In this document: positions 18,746 to 27,645 of the stretch, piece by piece
How the letters are laid out: each line of letters begins with the position of its first letter
Numbering within the stretch: the first letter of the stretch is position 1
Origin: RGIG7450 sp045633565
GTDB taxonomy: Bacteria > Bacillota > Clostridia > RUG12999
Direction: 5' to 3'
Length of the DNA: 64,000 nucleotides
Assembly (NCBI GenBank): GCA_045633565.1
Contig: JAZQYO010000026.1
Coordinates: 7,008 to 71,007, forward strand
Position numbers and translations under genes: made by a program
Notes under the pieces: model-generated
Told to the model about the DNA's origin: nothing
What the model saw: the letters and a program-made list of their open reading frames with translations, nothing else
Databases searched by the model: none

Positions 18746-18832
18746 GCGGATGTGGCGGAATTGGCAGACGCGCTAGCTTCAGGTGCTAGTGAAAGCAATT
18801 TCATGCAGGTTCAAGTCCTGTCATCCGCACCA
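18746..18832 (+). tRNA. tRNA-Leu (anticodon CAG)
   Basis: Complete type II tRNA. Acceptor GCGGATG pairs with CATCCGC, the D-arm is GCG/CGC, the anticodon stem CTAGC/GCTAG holds the loop TTCAGGT (anticodon CAG, reading CUG), the long variable arm is GAAAGCAATTTCAT-like, the T-loop is TTCAAGT and CCA is encoded. Confidence 0.97.
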
Positions 18833-18841
18833 AACAGTAGA

Positions 18842-18882
18842 AATCCGAACCTTGTACCAATTGGTGAAGGGTTCGGATTTTT
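18842..18882 (+). terminator. Terminator after tRNA-Leu
   Basis: Arms AATCCGAAC and GTTCGGATT with a ~20-nt loop, then TTTTTATTATAT. The last clearly chromosomal signal before the mobile block. Confidence 0.75.
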
Positions 18883-18928
18883 ATTATATCTCGACTATCC
18901 TAACTTTAATAGTAAACTTAAATAGCAT

Positions 18929-18960
18929 AAAAGCACTTGCATTCTTCTGCAAGTGCTTTT
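18929..18960. terminator. Terminator of the reverse transcriptase gene
   Basis: Perfect arms AAAAGCACTTGC and GCAAGTGCTTTT around an 8-nt loop, touching the RT stop codon; T-runs form on both strands. The same 12-bp arm occurs at the ends of the MITE-like element at 48214-48523. Confidence 0.8.
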
Positions 18961-19932
18961 CTAATTTACTTTGTAGTTTTTATCAAATGCATATTTCTTT
19001 ATCGTCGGAAATATTGACGAATCAACTTGTTGAGCCGCAACAACTAACCCTCTTAATCTACGTCTACTTTCTGTATCTTCAGGATTCTGTTTTAACTTTT
19101 CAAATTCATCTTTTATATTTTTTCTCATTGAATTTCTGACGGAGACTTTTCCGGTTTTATTTATAACGGCACCAGTTATAACCTTTGGGTAAAGCTTTGA
19201 ATAAGATACTTCTTTACCTGCCGATAACTGATACCCATATTTTTTCACAATTAATTTAATTTTAGTCTTGATTCGGTTTGATATTACATTCTTTGACGAA
19301 AAAGTAACATCATCAACATAAATGGTCATAACCATACCATTATTATCACACAATCGTTGCAATTCGTCAAACATTTTATGATTTACCATATAAGAAAGTA
19401 TTTGACTTGTCGGAGAACCGGAAATTAAATGATTTCTTGTTGTAACGCCTTTAACATTTAAGAACTCATTTATTTTATCTATATCTTTAACATTTGCAAC
19501 ATCTATATCTACAGTTGATATATTTGTCAGAAACTCTGCTATATCTGATGAGGTTCGTAGCTCATCCTTAAAAAAAGAATAAACTCTTTCGCGTGGAATG
19601 CTTGGAAAGAATGCTGTAAAATCTATTTTGTATACATATTTGTTCCCTTTATGCCAATAAGCATTTTGAGCATATGACTTTCCCTTTACACCCGAAAATA
19701 CATTGTCAGGCACTACAATAGCATATAATAATTTTTTTACTCTTGATTGAATTTCTTTTAATATATCGTCTGGTTTTTCTATAATCCTAGGCTTCACAGT
19801 TTCATCTATGTATGGTTCAATTAACGAGCATACATATTTTTGTTCAAAAATGTGGTTGTCTGATATGTTCAAATAATATTTTAATAATTTTTTAGAATGA
19901 AGTTGAAACAACTTACAGTTTGTATATATCAA
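18961..19932 (-). CDS. Retron-type reverse transcriptase
   Basis: A 323-aa reverse transcriptase with retron hallmarks: the region-X motif NAxxH (N90-AYW-H94), the first catalytic aspartate in YKIDFTAFFPSI (D104), SGSPTSQILSYM, the catalytic YVDD at 205-208 (retrons usually have YADD) and a region-Y-like ITGAVIN around 252 (usually VTG). Retron RTs copy a dedicated RNA into msDNA and mostly serve phage defence. The start is TTG with GAGG 10 nt upstream. It follows a 61-codon membrane-peptide gene and a promoter-driven leader; the msDNA template itself was not proven. Confidence 0.85.
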   Translation of the reverse strand: MIYTNCKLFQLHSKKLLKYYLNISDNHIFEQKYVCSLIEPYIDETVKPRIIEKPDDILKEIQSRVKKLLYAIVVPDNVFSGVKGKSYAQNAYWHKGNKYVYKIDFTAFFPSIPRERVYSFFKDELRTSSDIAEFLTNISTVDIDVANVKDIDKINEFLNVKGVTTRNHLISGSPTSQILSYMVNHKMFDELQRLCDNNGMVMTIYVDDVTFSSKNVISNRIKTKIKLIVKKYGYQLSAGKEVSYSKLYPKVITGAVINKTGKVSVRNSMRKNIKDEFEKLKQNPEDTESRRRLRGLVVAAQQVDSSIFPTIKKYAFDKNYKVN

Positions 19933-19968
19933 CAGGTTAACACCTCATTATTTTTAAGTGTGCTGGTA

Positions 19969-20154
19969 TTAGTAGTTTTCTGCTATGCTAATTAACAAAC
20001 GGATAACATTAGCACGCAGTTCAGGACTACAAAATGATACAACCAGTGTTAGGCATACAATAGCGATGAGTGTCATTACCAAAGATTTGCCATCAATAGA
20101 AAATGTATTACCACTAAGAATGTTAATGGTAATTTTTTTATCCGCTTTCTTCAC
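19969..20154 (-). CDS. Small membrane peptide in the retron-like operon
   Basis: A 61-residue protein without recognised family. The first 25 residues are charged/polar, followed by one hydrophobic segment (VMTLIAIVCLTLVVSF, about 30-46) and a short amphipathic tail. GTG start with a textbook AAGGAGGTGA 6 nt upstream, so translation is likely. It ends 36 nt before the RT start on the same strand. By position it is the only candidate effector of the retron-like system; a membrane-acting toxin or accessory is an inference. Confidence 0.7.
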   Translation of the reverse strand: MKKADKKITINILSGNTFSIDGKSLVMTLIAIVCLTLVVSFCSPELRANVIRLLISIAENY

Positions 20155-20470
20155 GAATTTTCACCTCCTTGTTATTTTTGGCCTCAAACAAAAGTTTAAG
20201 GACTCCCCAATCCTCTAATAACAAAGAGATAATAGCCGTATACCAATAACACCAGCACATTCTAACTCCCCATATATTAATGGAGATTATTCTACACTAC
20301 AACATTCATCACCATATCAATCGTTATAGTTATATTTTCTATAAGAATAAACGAGTGTATGATATAAAGTGTGTCTGCTGTTGTAAAAATGCATCCATGC
20401 TTTCACACGATGCCGCCCACAAAAATTATGAGCCACATTGGGAGTAAGTCTGACTATTTTTACACTGGTA
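20155..20470 (-). ncRNA. Transcribed leader, candidate retron msr-msd RNA
   Basis: About 310 nt without a convincing gene lie between the promoter and the 61-codon gene. Read on the minus strand they hold several hairpins (GCATC/GATGC, GTGTG/CACAC, CTCC-A/T-GGGGAG). The stretch ACTCCCAAT near the 5' end can pair with ATTGGGGAGT (one bulged G) near the 3' end, as the a1/a2 repeats of a retron RNA would. Fold and branching guanosine were not established. Confidence 0.45.
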
Positions 20471-20475
20471 TATTC

Positions 20476-20504
20476 ATTATATCATAAAAGTTGTTGAAAT
20501 TCAA
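20476..20504 (-). promoter_or_regulatory. Promoter of the retron-like operon
   Basis: Minus strand TTGAAT, 17-nt spacer, TATAAT, placed about 320 nt before the first reading frame. This implies a long untranslated RNA. Confidence 0.75.
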
Positions 20505-20533
20505 GATTTTAACTAAAATATAGATACTTTTTT

Positions 20534-20551
20534 ATCCGCACATTCGTCAAA
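20534..20551. repeat. 18-bp inverted repeat, left copy
   Basis: ATCCGCACATTCGTCAAA. An inverted copy with one mismatch lies at 37426-37443, 16.9 kb away. Together they bracket tnpV, the bacteriocin-like operon and the tyrosine recombinase. Confidence 0.6.
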
Positions 20552-20605
20552 TTAAATGCCTTCTGATAAAATGAAGATACCAAATTTAAAGGAGGCGTTC
20601 ACGCA

Positions 20606-20989
20606 ATGAAGGAAAAATTTATTGAAAACGGAATTGAGTATGTAAGAAACGGCGATTACTACATTCCAAACCTAAAAGCACCTGAAGGAACTTACAACAT
20701 CGGCAAGTATGGCAGGTTGCACTCAATATTTATTAAAGAAAATCGCCCAACAGTTTACTCAATGAAAATGCTCAACGGAACTTGGCTTGCATATCTTGAA
20801 GAAATTGACACAACTGCAAAGGAAATGATTGATAAGCTCATAAAAGATATGGCGGTCCAGCAAGGAATCACTGAAGAACTCAAAGCAAAAGACCAAATTG
20901 CGTGGGTGGGTGCTATGAACAACATTCGCCACTCAGCAGAAGAATTTGTATTGCGAGATTTTGTCTATTCGATGGAGGTACAAAAATGA
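20606..20989 (+). CDS. tnpV: TnpV-family transposon-encoded protein
   Basis: A 127-aa protein recognised as TnpV, the small protein carried by Tn4451/Tn5397-like mobile elements; function unknown. Typical features are the opening MKEKFIENGIEYVRNGDYYIP, the IGKYGRLH motif and NNIRHSAEE near the C-terminus. AAAGGAGG precedes the ATG. It overlaps the DUF6809 gene by ATGA. Its presence marks the surrounding DNA as mobile. Confidence 0.88.
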   Translation: MKEKFIENGIEYVRNGDYYIPNLKAPEGTYNIGKYGRLHSIFIKENRPTVYSMKMLNGTWLAYLEEIDTTAKEMIDKLIKDMAVQQGITEELKAKDQIAWVGAMNNIRHSAEEFVLRDFVYSMEVQK

Positions 20990-21282
20990 GCTTTCTTGAT
21001 GAATTATATTACGGTAATATCAACCCAAATGAAAATCGAAACAGAAAACCTCTTCCTTATGAAAAAGCTGTGAGAACCTTTTCTGATATTGAAAGTAAAC
21101 TGTCAAAGGAATTAAATGGAGAAAATTTGAAACTTTTTAATGAGCTTGTAAATGCAAGTGATGAAATAAGTGCTACAAGCGGCGTTGAAAATTTCAAAAC
21201 AGGATTCAGACTTGGAATTATGATGATGTGCGACAGCTTATTGTTTGATAACAGCACCATCCTAAAAGATATTAAGTTTTAA
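20986..21282 (+). CDS. DUF6809-like protein
   Basis: A 98-aa protein opening MSFLDELYYGNINPNEN and containing a helical body ending in GFRLGIMMM. This pattern belongs, as I recall it, to DUF6809, a small family common in Firmicute integrative elements, function unknown. The start at 20986 (ATG with GGAGG) overlaps the tnpV stop. No membrane segment. Confidence 0.7.
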   Translation: MSFLDELYYGNINPNENRNRKPLPYEKAVRTFSDIESKLSKELNGENLKLFNELVNASDEISATSGVENFKTGFRLGIMMMCDSLLFDNSTILKDIKF

Positions 21283-21297
21283 CGGAGGTATTTCAAA

Positions 21298-21864
21298 ATG
21301 AAAAAATCAATCATATCCATCATATCAATCGTATCAGTTTTAATAAGTTCTTGTTCTGTAAATGCAGCAGAGGTGCCGAGAGAGTCGGCACCCTGCACTG
21401 CCACAAATGATGCAATAGTTATTGTTGAAACTTTTATTGGCGATATTTTAACCGAAGTGCAGAACGGTTTGGGATATGCCGATGCAAGAGCAAAATCAAA
21501 CCGCATATTCTTCAACGCTTGGCTGAATGGTCAGACAAATGGTTACAGCTACGGTGAGCTTGTTGACATAGCCAATAATGCGATATGGCAATATCGGGAT
21601 ATGTATCTGCGACCTGATTTCTATGCAAACAATCTTGAAAAAGTCAGAGTTATTATTACACCTGTAATTGAAGATTATAAATCAGGCAGAATCACTTATG
21701 CAGAAGCAGAATTTGATGCCCGTGTTAAAATCTATCAATCAGTAAATCCAAACTTCAATCCCGATGTGGAATATATGAAAGACCCGATATACAGAGATAT
21801 TCCATCAGTGGATAACAGCTTATTTACATTAGCAAGAAAAATACTTATTGAGAACTGCCATTAA
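21298..21864 (+). CDS. Secreted or lipid-anchored protein of unknown function
   Basis: A 188-aa protein with a clear N-terminal export signal (KKSIISIISIVSVLISSC); the cysteine at 19 in ISSC could be a lipobox, otherwise cleavage after VNAAE. The mature part is soluble and mostly helical, without recognised domain. CGGAGG precedes the ATG. Third gene of the tnpV operon, followed by a strong terminator facing the end of the bacteriocin-like operon. No function is proposed. Confidence 0.7.
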   Translation: MKKSIISIISIVSVLISSCSVNAAEVPRESAPCTATNDAIVIVETFIGDILTEVQNGLGYADARAKSNRIFFNAWLNGQTNGYSYGELVDIANNAIWQYRDMYLRPDFYANNLEKVRVIITPVIEDYKSGRITYAEAEFDARVKIYQSVNPNFNPDVEYMKDPIYRDIPSVDNSLFTLARKILIENCH

Positions 21865-21871
21865 ACCAATA

Positions 21872-21898
21872 AAAGAGCGACCGTTTTGGTCGCTCTTT
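21872..21898. terminator. Bidirectional terminator
   Basis: Arms AAAGAGCGACC and GGTCGCTCTTT around GTTTT-type loop, separating the converging tnpV and bacteriocin-like operons. Confidence 0.85.
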
Positions 21899-21903
21899 GA
21901 ATG

Positions 21904-22098
21904 TCATTCATTTACTTTATCTATAAAGAAATTTACACTTCCGCATTCGCCACATACAAAAGCGGCTATTTTATTGCTTTTGGGAAAAAGTTTTTTTGAG
22001 TCTTTATTCGCAATAAAGTATAGTTTAAAACTATCAGCAGTTTGAACATCACCTAATACTAAGTTTGCTGAACCACAGCAAGAACATTTTCTTTCCAT
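21904..22098 (-). CDS. Small zinc-ribbon protein
   Basis: A 64-aa protein with two CxxC knuckles (KCSCCGSAN at the start, VCGECGSVNFF near the end), the pattern of a zinc ribbon. AAGGAGG precedes the ATG. It begins 13 nt after the FtsH-like gene and is the last gene of the long minus-strand operon. Family not recognised; the function may be regulatory or structural. Confidence 0.7.
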   Translation of the reverse strand: MERKCSCCGSANLVLGDVQTADSFKLYFIANKDSKKLFPKSNKIAAFVCGECGSVNFFIDKVNE

Positions 22099-22111
22099 AA
22101 AAACCTCCTTA

Positions 22112-23923
22112 TTATTTATCCAAGTAATCCATAAATTCTTTGCCGGTAATTGTTTCTTTTTCGTATAAATGTAAACTTAATTCAGTCAATTTTTCTTTGT
22201 TTGCTTCTAAAAGTTTTATTGCATCATTGTGAGCAGACTTAATAATTGATAAAACTTCTTTGTCAATTTTTGTAGCAGTTTCTAATGAGCAATTCAAACC
22301 ATATTCTGTTTGTAGATACTGAGAACTTTCTGTACTTAAAGCCATCATATCAAACTCGTCACTCATACCGAACCTTGTAACCATTCCACGAGCAATTTGA
22401 GTTGCTTTTTCCATATCATTTGCGGCTCCGGTTGTATAATAGCCGTATATCACTTCTTCCGCAGCACGACCTGCAGTTAAAGCCACAATTCTATTATACA
22501 AATCTTCTCGACTGTATAGCACTTTGTCTGCATCATCAATTTGCATTGTATATCCAAGCGCACCTGATGTTCTAGGAACAATAGTAATTTTATGTACGGG
22601 CGTTGACTTAGTTAATAACGCAATGGCAAGTGCGTGACCAATCTCATGATATGAAACAATTAATTTATCCTTGTCAGACACTAATGCATTTTTTCTCTGA
22701 TATCCAACGGCAACAACATCTATTGCTTCATCGAAGTCCTCTTGTATAACATAATCTCTTTTCATTTTTACGGCTCTTAAAGCAGCTTCATTTACTATAT
22801 TGGCAATTTCAGCTCCTGATACACCACTCGTTGCTTTTGCGATTAGGTTAAAATCGACTTCACTATGTATTTTAACATTTTTAGTGTGAACTGTCAATAT
22901 ATCCAATCTGCCATTATAGTCAGGCAACTCTAACGGAACCCTTCTATCAAATCGACCAGGTCTTAGTAAAGCTTTATCTAATGATTCAGGGCGATTTGTA
23001 GCAGCAAGTATAACGATATTACTTTTATCATTAAACCCATCCATTTCAATAAGTAATTGATTTAATGTTTGCTCTCTTTCGTCATTACCCGTATTATTTA
23101 CACCACTGCCATCACGTTTTTTACCAATAGTATCTATTTCGTCAATAAAAATAATACACGGTGCTTTTTCTCTTGCTTGTTGAAATAACTTTCTTACTTT
23201 TGCAGCTCCCATTCCTACATACATTTCAACAAATGCAGAACCCGAAATAGAAAAGAAAGGAACATTCGCTTCACCTGCAACAGCTTTTGCCATTAATGTT
23301 TTTCCCGTTCCCGGTGGTCCTACCAACAGAACACCCTTCGGAATTTTAGCACCGATTGAATTGTATTTATCAGAATCATGTAAATAATCAACAATTTCAA
23401 GCAAAGTTTCTTTAGCTTCGTCTTGCCCTGCCACATCTGCAAATGTAGTTTCACAGTTTTCAATCACATCAAAGTTCTTGTCATCAAATCTAAGCTTTGT
23501 AGATTCCCAAAAGTTTTTGGTGCCATCTTGTTTTGTGATTTTTGAGATCCCTTTAAACAACGAAAGAACAACAAACCACGGAAGTATCCATTGCAAAAAG
23601 AAGTTTCTTGATTTTGTTGTTTTAGACTTCTCAGTTTTGTCATATACAACATTTTCTGTTTCTTCTAATCTTGAAATTAATCGTTCATCAGTTTCCAATT
23701 TTGCTACTTCAAAAGCATTGTTTTCTTTGGAGTTGGTATAATATATTAATTTATCATCATGTATTTGAACTTCGGTTATAACTTTATTGTCCAAAGAATT
23801 AATAAACTCACTGTATTCAACTTTAGTTTTGTTCTCCCCAACATTGGGGAGAACAAACATATCGAATACGATGACACTTATGGTCAATATGCACCAAATT
23901 ATTACCTTTCCATATTTTTTCAT
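22112..23923 (-). CDS. FtsH-type AAA+ membrane metalloprotease (accessory copy)
   Basis: Membrane-bound ATP-dependent zinc protease, 603 aa. Two N-terminal transmembrane segments (7-26 and about 108-124) flank a short external loop; then come Walker A GPPGTGKT (202-209), Walker B IIFIDEID, the second region of homology with ATNRPESLDKALLRPGRFDRR, and the zinc site HEIGH near 428. All catalytic residues are intact. It sits in the bacteriocin-like operon behind the SLH gene, so it is probably not the housekeeping FtsH. Processing of the precursors or quality control/immunity is an inference. Confidence 0.9.
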   Translation of the reverse strand: MKKYGKVIIWCILTISVIVFDMFVLPNVGENKTKVEYSEFINSLDNKVITEVQIHDDKLIYYTNSKENNAFEVAKLETDERLISRLEETENVVYDKTEKSKTTKSRNFFLQWILPWFVVLSLFKGISKITKQDGTKNFWESTKLRFDDKNFDVIENCETTFADVAGQDEAKETLLEIVDYLHDSDKYNSIGAKIPKGVLLVGPPGTGKTLMAKAVAGEANVPFFSISGSAFVEMYVGMGAAKVRKLFQQAREKAPCIIFIDEIDTIGKKRDGSGVNNTGNDEREQTLNQLLIEMDGFNDKSNIVILAATNRPESLDKALLRPGRFDRRVPLELPDYNGRLDILTVHTKNVKIHSEVDFNLIAKATSGVSGAEIANIVNEAALRAVKMKRDYVIQEDFDEAIDVVAVGYQRKNALVSDKDKLIVSYHEIGHALAIALLTKSTPVHKITIVPRTSGALGYTMQIDDADKVLYSREDLYNRIVALTAGRAAEEVIYGYYTTGAANDMEKATQIARGMVTRFGMSDEFDMMALSTESSQYLQTEYGLNCSLETATKIDKEVLSIIKSAHNDAIKLLEANKEKLTELSLHLYEKETITGKEFMDYLDK

Positions 23924-23944
23924 ATATTATACCTTCTTAAATAA

Positions 23945-26449
23945 TTATTTCTTCGCAGCTACAATTATTCTAATTCTTCCGCCACTTTTTTGTGATTTAT
24001 CATAATATGCTTGTATTGAATACAATTCACGCTCAGCAATTAATTCGTCTAATCCTAAAATCAAGTATGTTCCTGAATAGTTTCTTAAATAAACAACAAC
24101 TTCATCAGAAATAGCATAAGATGTTTGTCCACTCTTAAGATGTGTATTGTTTATTTCTGAAACAGAACCTTTTAATAAGGTTAAAGACTGCATACTCTTC
24201 AGTTCTTCATCTTGGATAATGAATTTTGCAGGCGTTCCTCTTGATACGGAAGTAAACATCCTATCGCTTGTGGAATAAGTATATACTGTTCCGGCAATAT
24301 CATACTCATATTCACCCGACATAAAATATTCATCAGATTCATTCTTAACTTTCGTTACAATACCGTATTTAATCATATCTCCGGTAACATTATTTAGGAT
24401 TAATTTTGAAACTTTATTCTTTTCATCTAATTCATAATAAGCAACACTATTTGAACTTAGTGTAACCCCATCTATACGTTGCGGATAAATAGATTTGTAC
24501 AAAGTAGCGTCACTTGAAGATGTGGAATAGACATCAAGAATTTTTACATCTGTTGACAAGTCATAAGTTCCAATAGTTTTATTATCCCAATCAAGCTTGC
24601 CTGAAATTGTATATTTATCTGTTATTCTACTTAATTTAGCTTTTTCATTTTCAAACGAAACTTTTACTATTGCATTAACATAGCTTTTGCAAGAGGTATT
24701 CGTTATATAATCTGTTTCAGTTCCATCAGGAGCGACTAAGCAAGCATAATATGATTTTGTACTAGTATTATCAACCTTAAACTCTTTTGCTCCTGCTTCT
24801 TTAACAAAATATACCAAGTTCTGTGTTTTTGCAGACGGAGTGATTACATCTGCAACTTTACCGTCCTTACCCAACAATAGCGTTATTGTATCGCCGTAAT
24901 TAACGCTACCATTTGATGATAATTTATTAAATGCAGTTGAACTTTCTATATCATAATTCTTACCGGATACAGTAATGCTACTTGGTGTATCTTTGTTTGG
25001 TGTTGCATTCTGATATACACCTGTATATTGCTTGTTATATGCAAATACCATGTTCAAATCATTAGAATAATATAAAATATCGTTTACTTGAACATCTGAT
25101 GAACTACATTTTACTCCATTTCTAATAATTGATGCAGTTGAAACATCTACAGAGAATTTATTTTGCCATCCACCTGAAGCTGCCGTAACCGGACCAATAT
25201 ATTCACCTTTTTCTACACTAATATAAGAAATAATATTATTAGTGTATTTAACATTGAATACATCGCCAATAACAAGTTCAGACTTTATATCGCCGTAAGT
25301 ATATTTGTTATTTCCTTTATATACAACAACATCATCATTTATTGTTAATTGCTGCATTGTGTTACCTTTATATACAAGAACGGAATCGTTTAATGCAGAA
25401 TAATAAACATATTTAGTCAAATCAGCCTGAGCTATGGTGTTTGAGGTAGTTTCATTAACAACTATATATTGTATAATTCCATTGTTATATCTAATAGATA
25501 AAACATCTCCCAAGTTTAATGAGTCTTTAATAGTAGCATATGTTGTTTTTGTTCCATCCTTATATGTTACAACATCATTATTAATATTTAGTTCGTATCG
25601 AACATTATCAAGATAAGTAACTATTGTGTCATCAAGAATTGATGATACAACATATTTTTTTACTACATAATTTCCTTCTTGTTCTGTAGAAGATGATGGG
25701 GTAACCGCTACAAATCCTAGAGCATCCCCATATTGGTCTAAAAGCAATGTCCCTTTTTGACCGACATAGTTTTTGCTTAAAACATATTTAGATTCAAAAG
25801 TACCGTTATCTGTTAATATATTTCCGGCTGCATCAATAGATATAATCTCAACATTTTCTTTTAAAGAATAGTTCAAGTCGGCAACATAATCATTGTTAGA
25901 TTTATTCTTTGCTATGAGCATATTTTTTATAAGAGTTGCCACATCTCCTCTAGTCATTTCTTGACCTGCTACGCAATTTACGCCATTGAGTAGTCCTAAG
26001 TTTTGGGCGATATTTATCGGACCATAAGGCCACGAAATGGCAAAATCATCATTTGTATATCCTAACAATCTAACTATTATAGCTAAACATTCTTCAAAAA
26101 CAATAGTATTATCAGGCTTAAATGTAGCATCTTCATATCCCGATATCAAAGAATTTTCAAGTGCAACATAAATATATGGCGCTCCCCAATAGGTGTACTT
26201 TACATCTTTAAAAATAGAAACTTGAATACTGCTTGACACTAGGCTTCTATATTTTGATGCTTCTACAATTAATTTAGTAAATTCGGCTCGGTTAATTTGA
26301 TTTTCTAAACGCAATTCACCGTCTTCGTACCCTGATAAAATACCTAAATTCATAAGAACTGATACATCGTTACTTGATGCAAAAACAGAAATGCTTGTGT
26401 TAGTCAGCAGAAGCAAACTTAGAATCAAACAAATTATTTTTCTTTTCAT
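23945..26449 (-). CDS. S-layer-homology (SLH) domain surface protein
   Basis: An 834-aa exported protein. A signal peptide (MKRKIICLILSLLLLTNTSISVFAS) is followed by three SLH repeats (residues ~25-200, with GILSGYEDGELRLENQINRAEF, LISGYEDATFKPDNTIVFEE and LGLLNGVN...MTRGDVA) that bind secondary wall polymer. The remainder is a long beta-rich region of repeating units (VVTYKDGTKTTYATIKDSL, VVVYKGNNKYTYGDIKSEL). The start at 26449 has AGAGGTG upstream. Encoded 25 nt after the MacB-like permease, so it belongs to the same operon; a role at the cell surface in export or self-protection is inferred. Confidence 0.88.
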   Translation of the reverse strand: MKRKIICLILSLLLLTNTSISVFASSNDVSVLMNLGILSGYEDGELRLENQINRAEFTKLIVEASKYRSLVSSSIQVSIFKDVKYTYWGAPYIYVALENSLISGYEDATFKPDNTIVFEECLAIIVRLLGYTNDDFAISWPYGPINIAQNLGLLNGVNCVAGQEMTRGDVATLIKNMLIAKNKSNNDYVADLNYSLKENVEIISIDAAGNILTDNGTFESKYVLSKNYVGQKGTLLLDQYGDALGFVAVTPSSSTEQEGNYVVKKYVVSSILDDTIVTYLDNVRYELNINNDVVTYKDGTKTTYATIKDSLNLGDVLSIRYNNGIIQYIVVNETTSNTIAQADLTKYVYYSALNDSVLVYKGNTMQQLTINDDVVVYKGNNKYTYGDIKSELVIGDVFNVKYTNNIISYISVEKGEYIGPVTAASGGWQNKFSVDVSTASIIRNGVKCSSSDVQVNDILYYSNDLNMVFAYNKQYTGVYQNATPNKDTPSSITVSGKNYDIESSTAFNKLSSNGSVNYGDTITLLLGKDGKVADVITPSAKTQNLVYFVKEAGAKEFKVDNTSTKSYYACLVAPDGTETDYITNTSCKSYVNAIVKVSFENEKAKLSRITDKYTISGKLDWDNKTIGTYDLSTDVKILDVYSTSSSDATLYKSIYPQRIDGVTLSSNSVAYYELDEKNKVSKLILNNVTGDMIKYGIVTKVKNESDEYFMSGEYEYDIAGTVYTYSTSDRMFTSVSRGTPAKFIIQDEELKSMQSLTLLKGSVSEINNTHLKSGQTSYAISDEVVVYLRNYSGTYLILGLDELIAERELYSIQAYYDKSQKSGGRIRIIVAAKK

Positions 26450-26474
26450 TAAATCACCTCTAACATCATAAGTT

Positions 26475-27596
26475 TTATTCATATCGCAGAGCTTCTATTG
26501 GATTCATATCAGAAGCTTTTTTAGCAGGAAGATAGCCAAACACTATACCAATGCCACAAGATACTACAACCGCTATTATTACCGCTTTAAATGATATAAT
26601 TAAAGCCATTTTCATCAATTTCGTTACAAGCCAAGACAGTCCTATTCCAAAAATAACTCCAAAAATTCCACCAATTAGACTAGTTGTAATAGCTTCAACA
26701 ATAAATTGACTCATAATATCCCAAGGAGTAGCGCCAATTGATTTTCTTATGCCGATTTCTTTAATTCTTTCAGTAACAGAAACCAACATAATATTCATTA
26801 TACCTATACCACCAACAAGCAAAGAAATAGCAGCGACTCCAACAAGAATTGCAGATATTCCATCTAATAAAGAATTCATTGTATCTTGAATATCGGTCAT
26901 GCTAATAACTGAATATGCTTCATCATCTTTAAAAATGCTAAACAGAAAATTTGAAATAAGAAACTTTGCTTTATTGTTCATTTCCGAACTAACAGTAGAA
27001 AATGAAATACTGTCAATACTATTAGTGTGTGTTAATCTTTGCACAACAGTATATGGAATCAATATCGCATCATCGGTTGTTCCTTTTTCATTGGAACTTG
27101 CTTTATTAAGCACTCCACAAACTTTAAAGGTATAGCCCTTGATTTTAATTTCTTCACCTATAACATCTGTTTTTCCAAAAATTGTTTTTGCAGCATACGA
27201 ACCAAGTACGCAAGTGTTGATTTTCCCTTCAACATCTAAATATGAAAAAAACTTTCCACTTGCCATACTCGCTCCGTTTACCCTGCAATACATTTCACTT
27301 ACACCATTTACCGGAGTTTCATAGGATATATTGTTTTTTTTAACTTTCGGATCACCTAATGACATACTTACAGTAAAAGAATCTATCACATCTCTGTTGT
27401 CATTATATAGATCCACTAATTGTTCCATTTCTATCGGTTTATCTATTTTTCCCGTTGTCACGGCAGAAATTTTATTTGAGCCTAATGATTGAAACGACTC
27501 GATTATCATATTGCTAAACCCATCCATTATGGCTACTAAAGTAATTACTGCCGCTATGCCTATAATAACACCAAGCATAGTGAGAAAACTTCTCAT
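26475..27596 (-). CDS. MacB/FtsX-type ABC permease
   Basis: Permease of a MacAB-type export system: one N-terminal membrane segment, a large external domain (about residues 40-240), and three C-terminal segments with the FtsX motif VGGIGIMNIMLVSVTERIKEIGIRKSIGAT. From the ATG at 27596 the protein has 373 aa but lacks the usual stretch before TM1. The in-frame codons upstream encode that stretch (LLALRSLSVNK), suggesting a non-standard start further up. Third gene of the trio HlyD-like protein, ATPase, permease, as in the FGH transporters of circular bacteriocin loci. Confidence 0.88.
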   Translation of the reverse strand: MRSFLTMLGVIIGIAAVITLVAIMDGFSNMIIESFQSLGSNKISAVTTGKIDKPIEMEQLVDLYNDNRDVIDSFTVSMSLGDPKVKKNNISYETPVNGVSEMYCRVNGASMASGKFFSYLDVEGKINTCVLGSYAAKTIFGKTDVIGEEIKIKGYTFKVCGVLNKASSNEKGTTDDAILIPYTVVQRLTHTNSIDSISFSTVSSEMNNKAKFLISNFLFSIFKDDEAYSVISMTDIQDTMNSLLDGISAILVGVAAISLLVGGIGIMNIMLVSVTERIKEIGIRKSIGATPWDIMSQFIVEAITTSLIGGIFGVIFGIGLSWLVTKLMKMALIISFKAVIIAVVVSCGIGIVFGYLPAKKASDMNPIEALRYE

Positions 27597-27645
27597 TTTA
27601 TTTACACTTAAGCTTCTTAAGGCTAATAAAAAAGGCTGAATAATA

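Noticed and set aside
22112..23923. FtsH-like gene as the housekeeping ftsH
   Set aside because: It lies in an AT-rich mobile operon next to bacteriocin genes, not in the usual tilS-hpt-ftsH setting, so an accessory copy is more likely.
25100..25700. Repeated stretches in the SLH protein as a CRISPR-like or DNA repeat array
   Set aside because: The repetition is at protein level within one coding frame (YKDG/YKGN units) and is imperfect; no spacer structure.
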